A stretch of DNA of 14,368 nucleotides, from contig CAYZPY010000058.1 in the NCBI GenBank assembly GCA_964480425.1, positions 1 through 14,368 of the forward strand. Direction: 5' to 3'. The stretch is from CAYYMD01 sp964480425 (lineage in GTDB: Bacteria > Planctomycetota > Phycisphaerae > SM23-33). Shown here piece after piece: positions 13,686-14,368 of this stretch. Numbering within the stretch: the stretch's first letter is position 1; every line of letters begins with the position of its first letter. Under the pieces are notes generated by a model, which saw only the letters and a list, made by a program, of their open reading frames with translations, made no database searches and had not been told where the DNA came from. The position numbers and the translations under genes are program-made.

Positions 13686-14368
13686 TCATATCGAAATCAT
13701 CCGCTCCAGCGCGACGCGTGCGTCGGCGGCGGTTTCGGGCGCAACGGTGATTCGGTTGACGGGCTCGCCGGCGGCGATGGCGTCCAGCGACCACAGCAGG
13801 TGCGGCAGATCTATGGTGGCCATCTGGTAGCACATCGCCGGCTTTTTCGAAAGCAGCATGACTTTCTTGTCGGGGTGCTGTTTGTCGAGGCGGTAGACCA
13901 GGTTCGCCTCGGTTCCGATCGCCCAGGCGCTTCCGGCGTGTGCCTCGGCGACGGCATGGATTATCTGCTCGGTGCTGCCGGAGCGGTCGGCAAGTTCAAC
14001 GACTTGCCGAGGGCACTCGGGGTGGACCATGACGACCACGCCGGGATGCTCGCGGCGGACGCGCTCGACGTCGGCGGGCGTGAACACCTGGTGGACGTAG
14101 CAGTGACCCTTCCAGAGTATGAACTTCGCGCGGCGGATTTCCTCGGCCCCCAGGCCGCCGCAGGGCTCGTGCGGGTCGTAGACGACGCAGTCCCGGGGCG
14201 AGTAGCCCATCTCCACGGCGATGTTGCAACCCAGGTGCCTGTCGGGAATGGCGAAGATTTTCTCCCCACCGGTCTGCCCCGCCGGGCCCCCGCCGTGGGA
14301 CGCGGTCTTCAGCGCCCATTGGAACACGCGTCGTGCGTTGGAGGAGGTGCAGCAGGCGCCGTCGGCGC
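13686..14368 (-). CDS. nadA: Quinolinate synthase A, C-terminal part (cut by the window edge)
   Basis: 226 codons of quinolinate synthase are visible; the start lies beyond 14368. The enzyme condenses iminoaspartate (from NadB) with dihydroxyacetone phosphate to give quinolinate in de novo NAD synthesis, using a [4Fe-4S] cluster. The frame stays open to the edge and reads ACCTSSNA before an apparent GTG codon at 14327, which is therefore internal and not a start. The three regions that carry cluster cysteines are present: CTSSNA near the edge, HPECPRQ in the middle, and CYQM close to the end, followed by a LLWSLD helix. IPDRHLGCN and the GTEANLVYRL segment are also family-typical. The gene converges on the baeRF-type gene, and a palindromic repeat follows its stop codon within 12 bases. 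Confidence 0.95.
   Translation of the reverse strand, partial: ADGACCTSSNARRVFQWALKTASHGGGPAGQTGGEKIFAIPDRHLGCNIAVEMGYSPRDCVVYDPHEPCGGLGAEEIRRAKFILWKGHCYVHQVFTPADVERVRREHPGVVVMVHPECPRQVVELADRSGSTEQIIHAVAEAHAGSAWAIGTEANLVYRLDKQHPDKKVMLLSKKPAMCYQMATIDLPHLLWSLDAIAAGEPVNRITVAPETAADARVALERMISI

Noticed and set aside
14327..14327. GTG at 14327 as the start of nadA
   Set aside because: The frame remains open and carries the family motif CTSSNA upstream to the window edge, so the start lies outside.
1..14368. CRISPR array, tRNA, rRNA or insertion sequence
   Set aside because: No regularly spaced direct repeats, cloverleaf with tRNA-like arms, rRNA-like stretch or transposase motif was seen.

Overview
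The window is a 14.4 kb, GC-rich stretch of bacterial chromosome. Gene content points to a planctomycete-like bacterium, most likely of the Phycisphaerae type. The pointers are a Tat-exported sulfatase, a lipoprotein with prenyltransferase/squalene-oxidase-type repeats, an exported protein with two secretin-N-like modules but no barrel, a DUF1015 protein and a baeRF-family protein. This assignment is inference from gene content only. No rRNA, tRNA, CRISPR array or intact mobile element is visible.

Left to right: (i) a lipoprotein of the alpha/alpha-toroid repeat class (+) faces a Tat-exported sulfatase (-). The gap between them holds a decayed copy of a sulfatase signal peptide. (ii) A divergent gap with a perfect 10-bp inverted repeat separates the sulfatase from a DUF1015 gene (+), which is followed after 16 bases by a GDSL esterase gene (+). 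(iii) leuA (2-isopropylmalate synthase, -) faces the esterase. It is preceded by a complete leucine attenuator: leader peptide with five Leu codons, anti-terminator arm and intrinsic terminator. (iv) Upstream lie a gene for an exported two-module STN-like protein (-) and hemB (-). (v) A rhomboid protease gene (+) is divergent from hemB and overlaps the stop codon of priA (-). (vi) A baeRF-family gene (+) is divergent from priA. (vii) The 3' part of nadA (-) runs off the right edge.

The housekeeping genes serve leucine, haem/tetrapyrrole and NAD synthesis and replication restart. They are interspersed with envelope and exported functions and do not form one pathway. Most transcription units look like single genes; DUF1015 plus GDSL is the clearest two-gene operon.

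Two kinds of non-coding structure stand out. The first is the leader-peptide attenuator in front of leuA. The second is a small palindromic repeat, usually two head-to-head hairpins with related GTTCC-type loops. It occurs in all three convergent gaps long enough to hold it, each time within about 15 bases of a stop codon, and probably serves as a REP/BIME-like transcription terminator.
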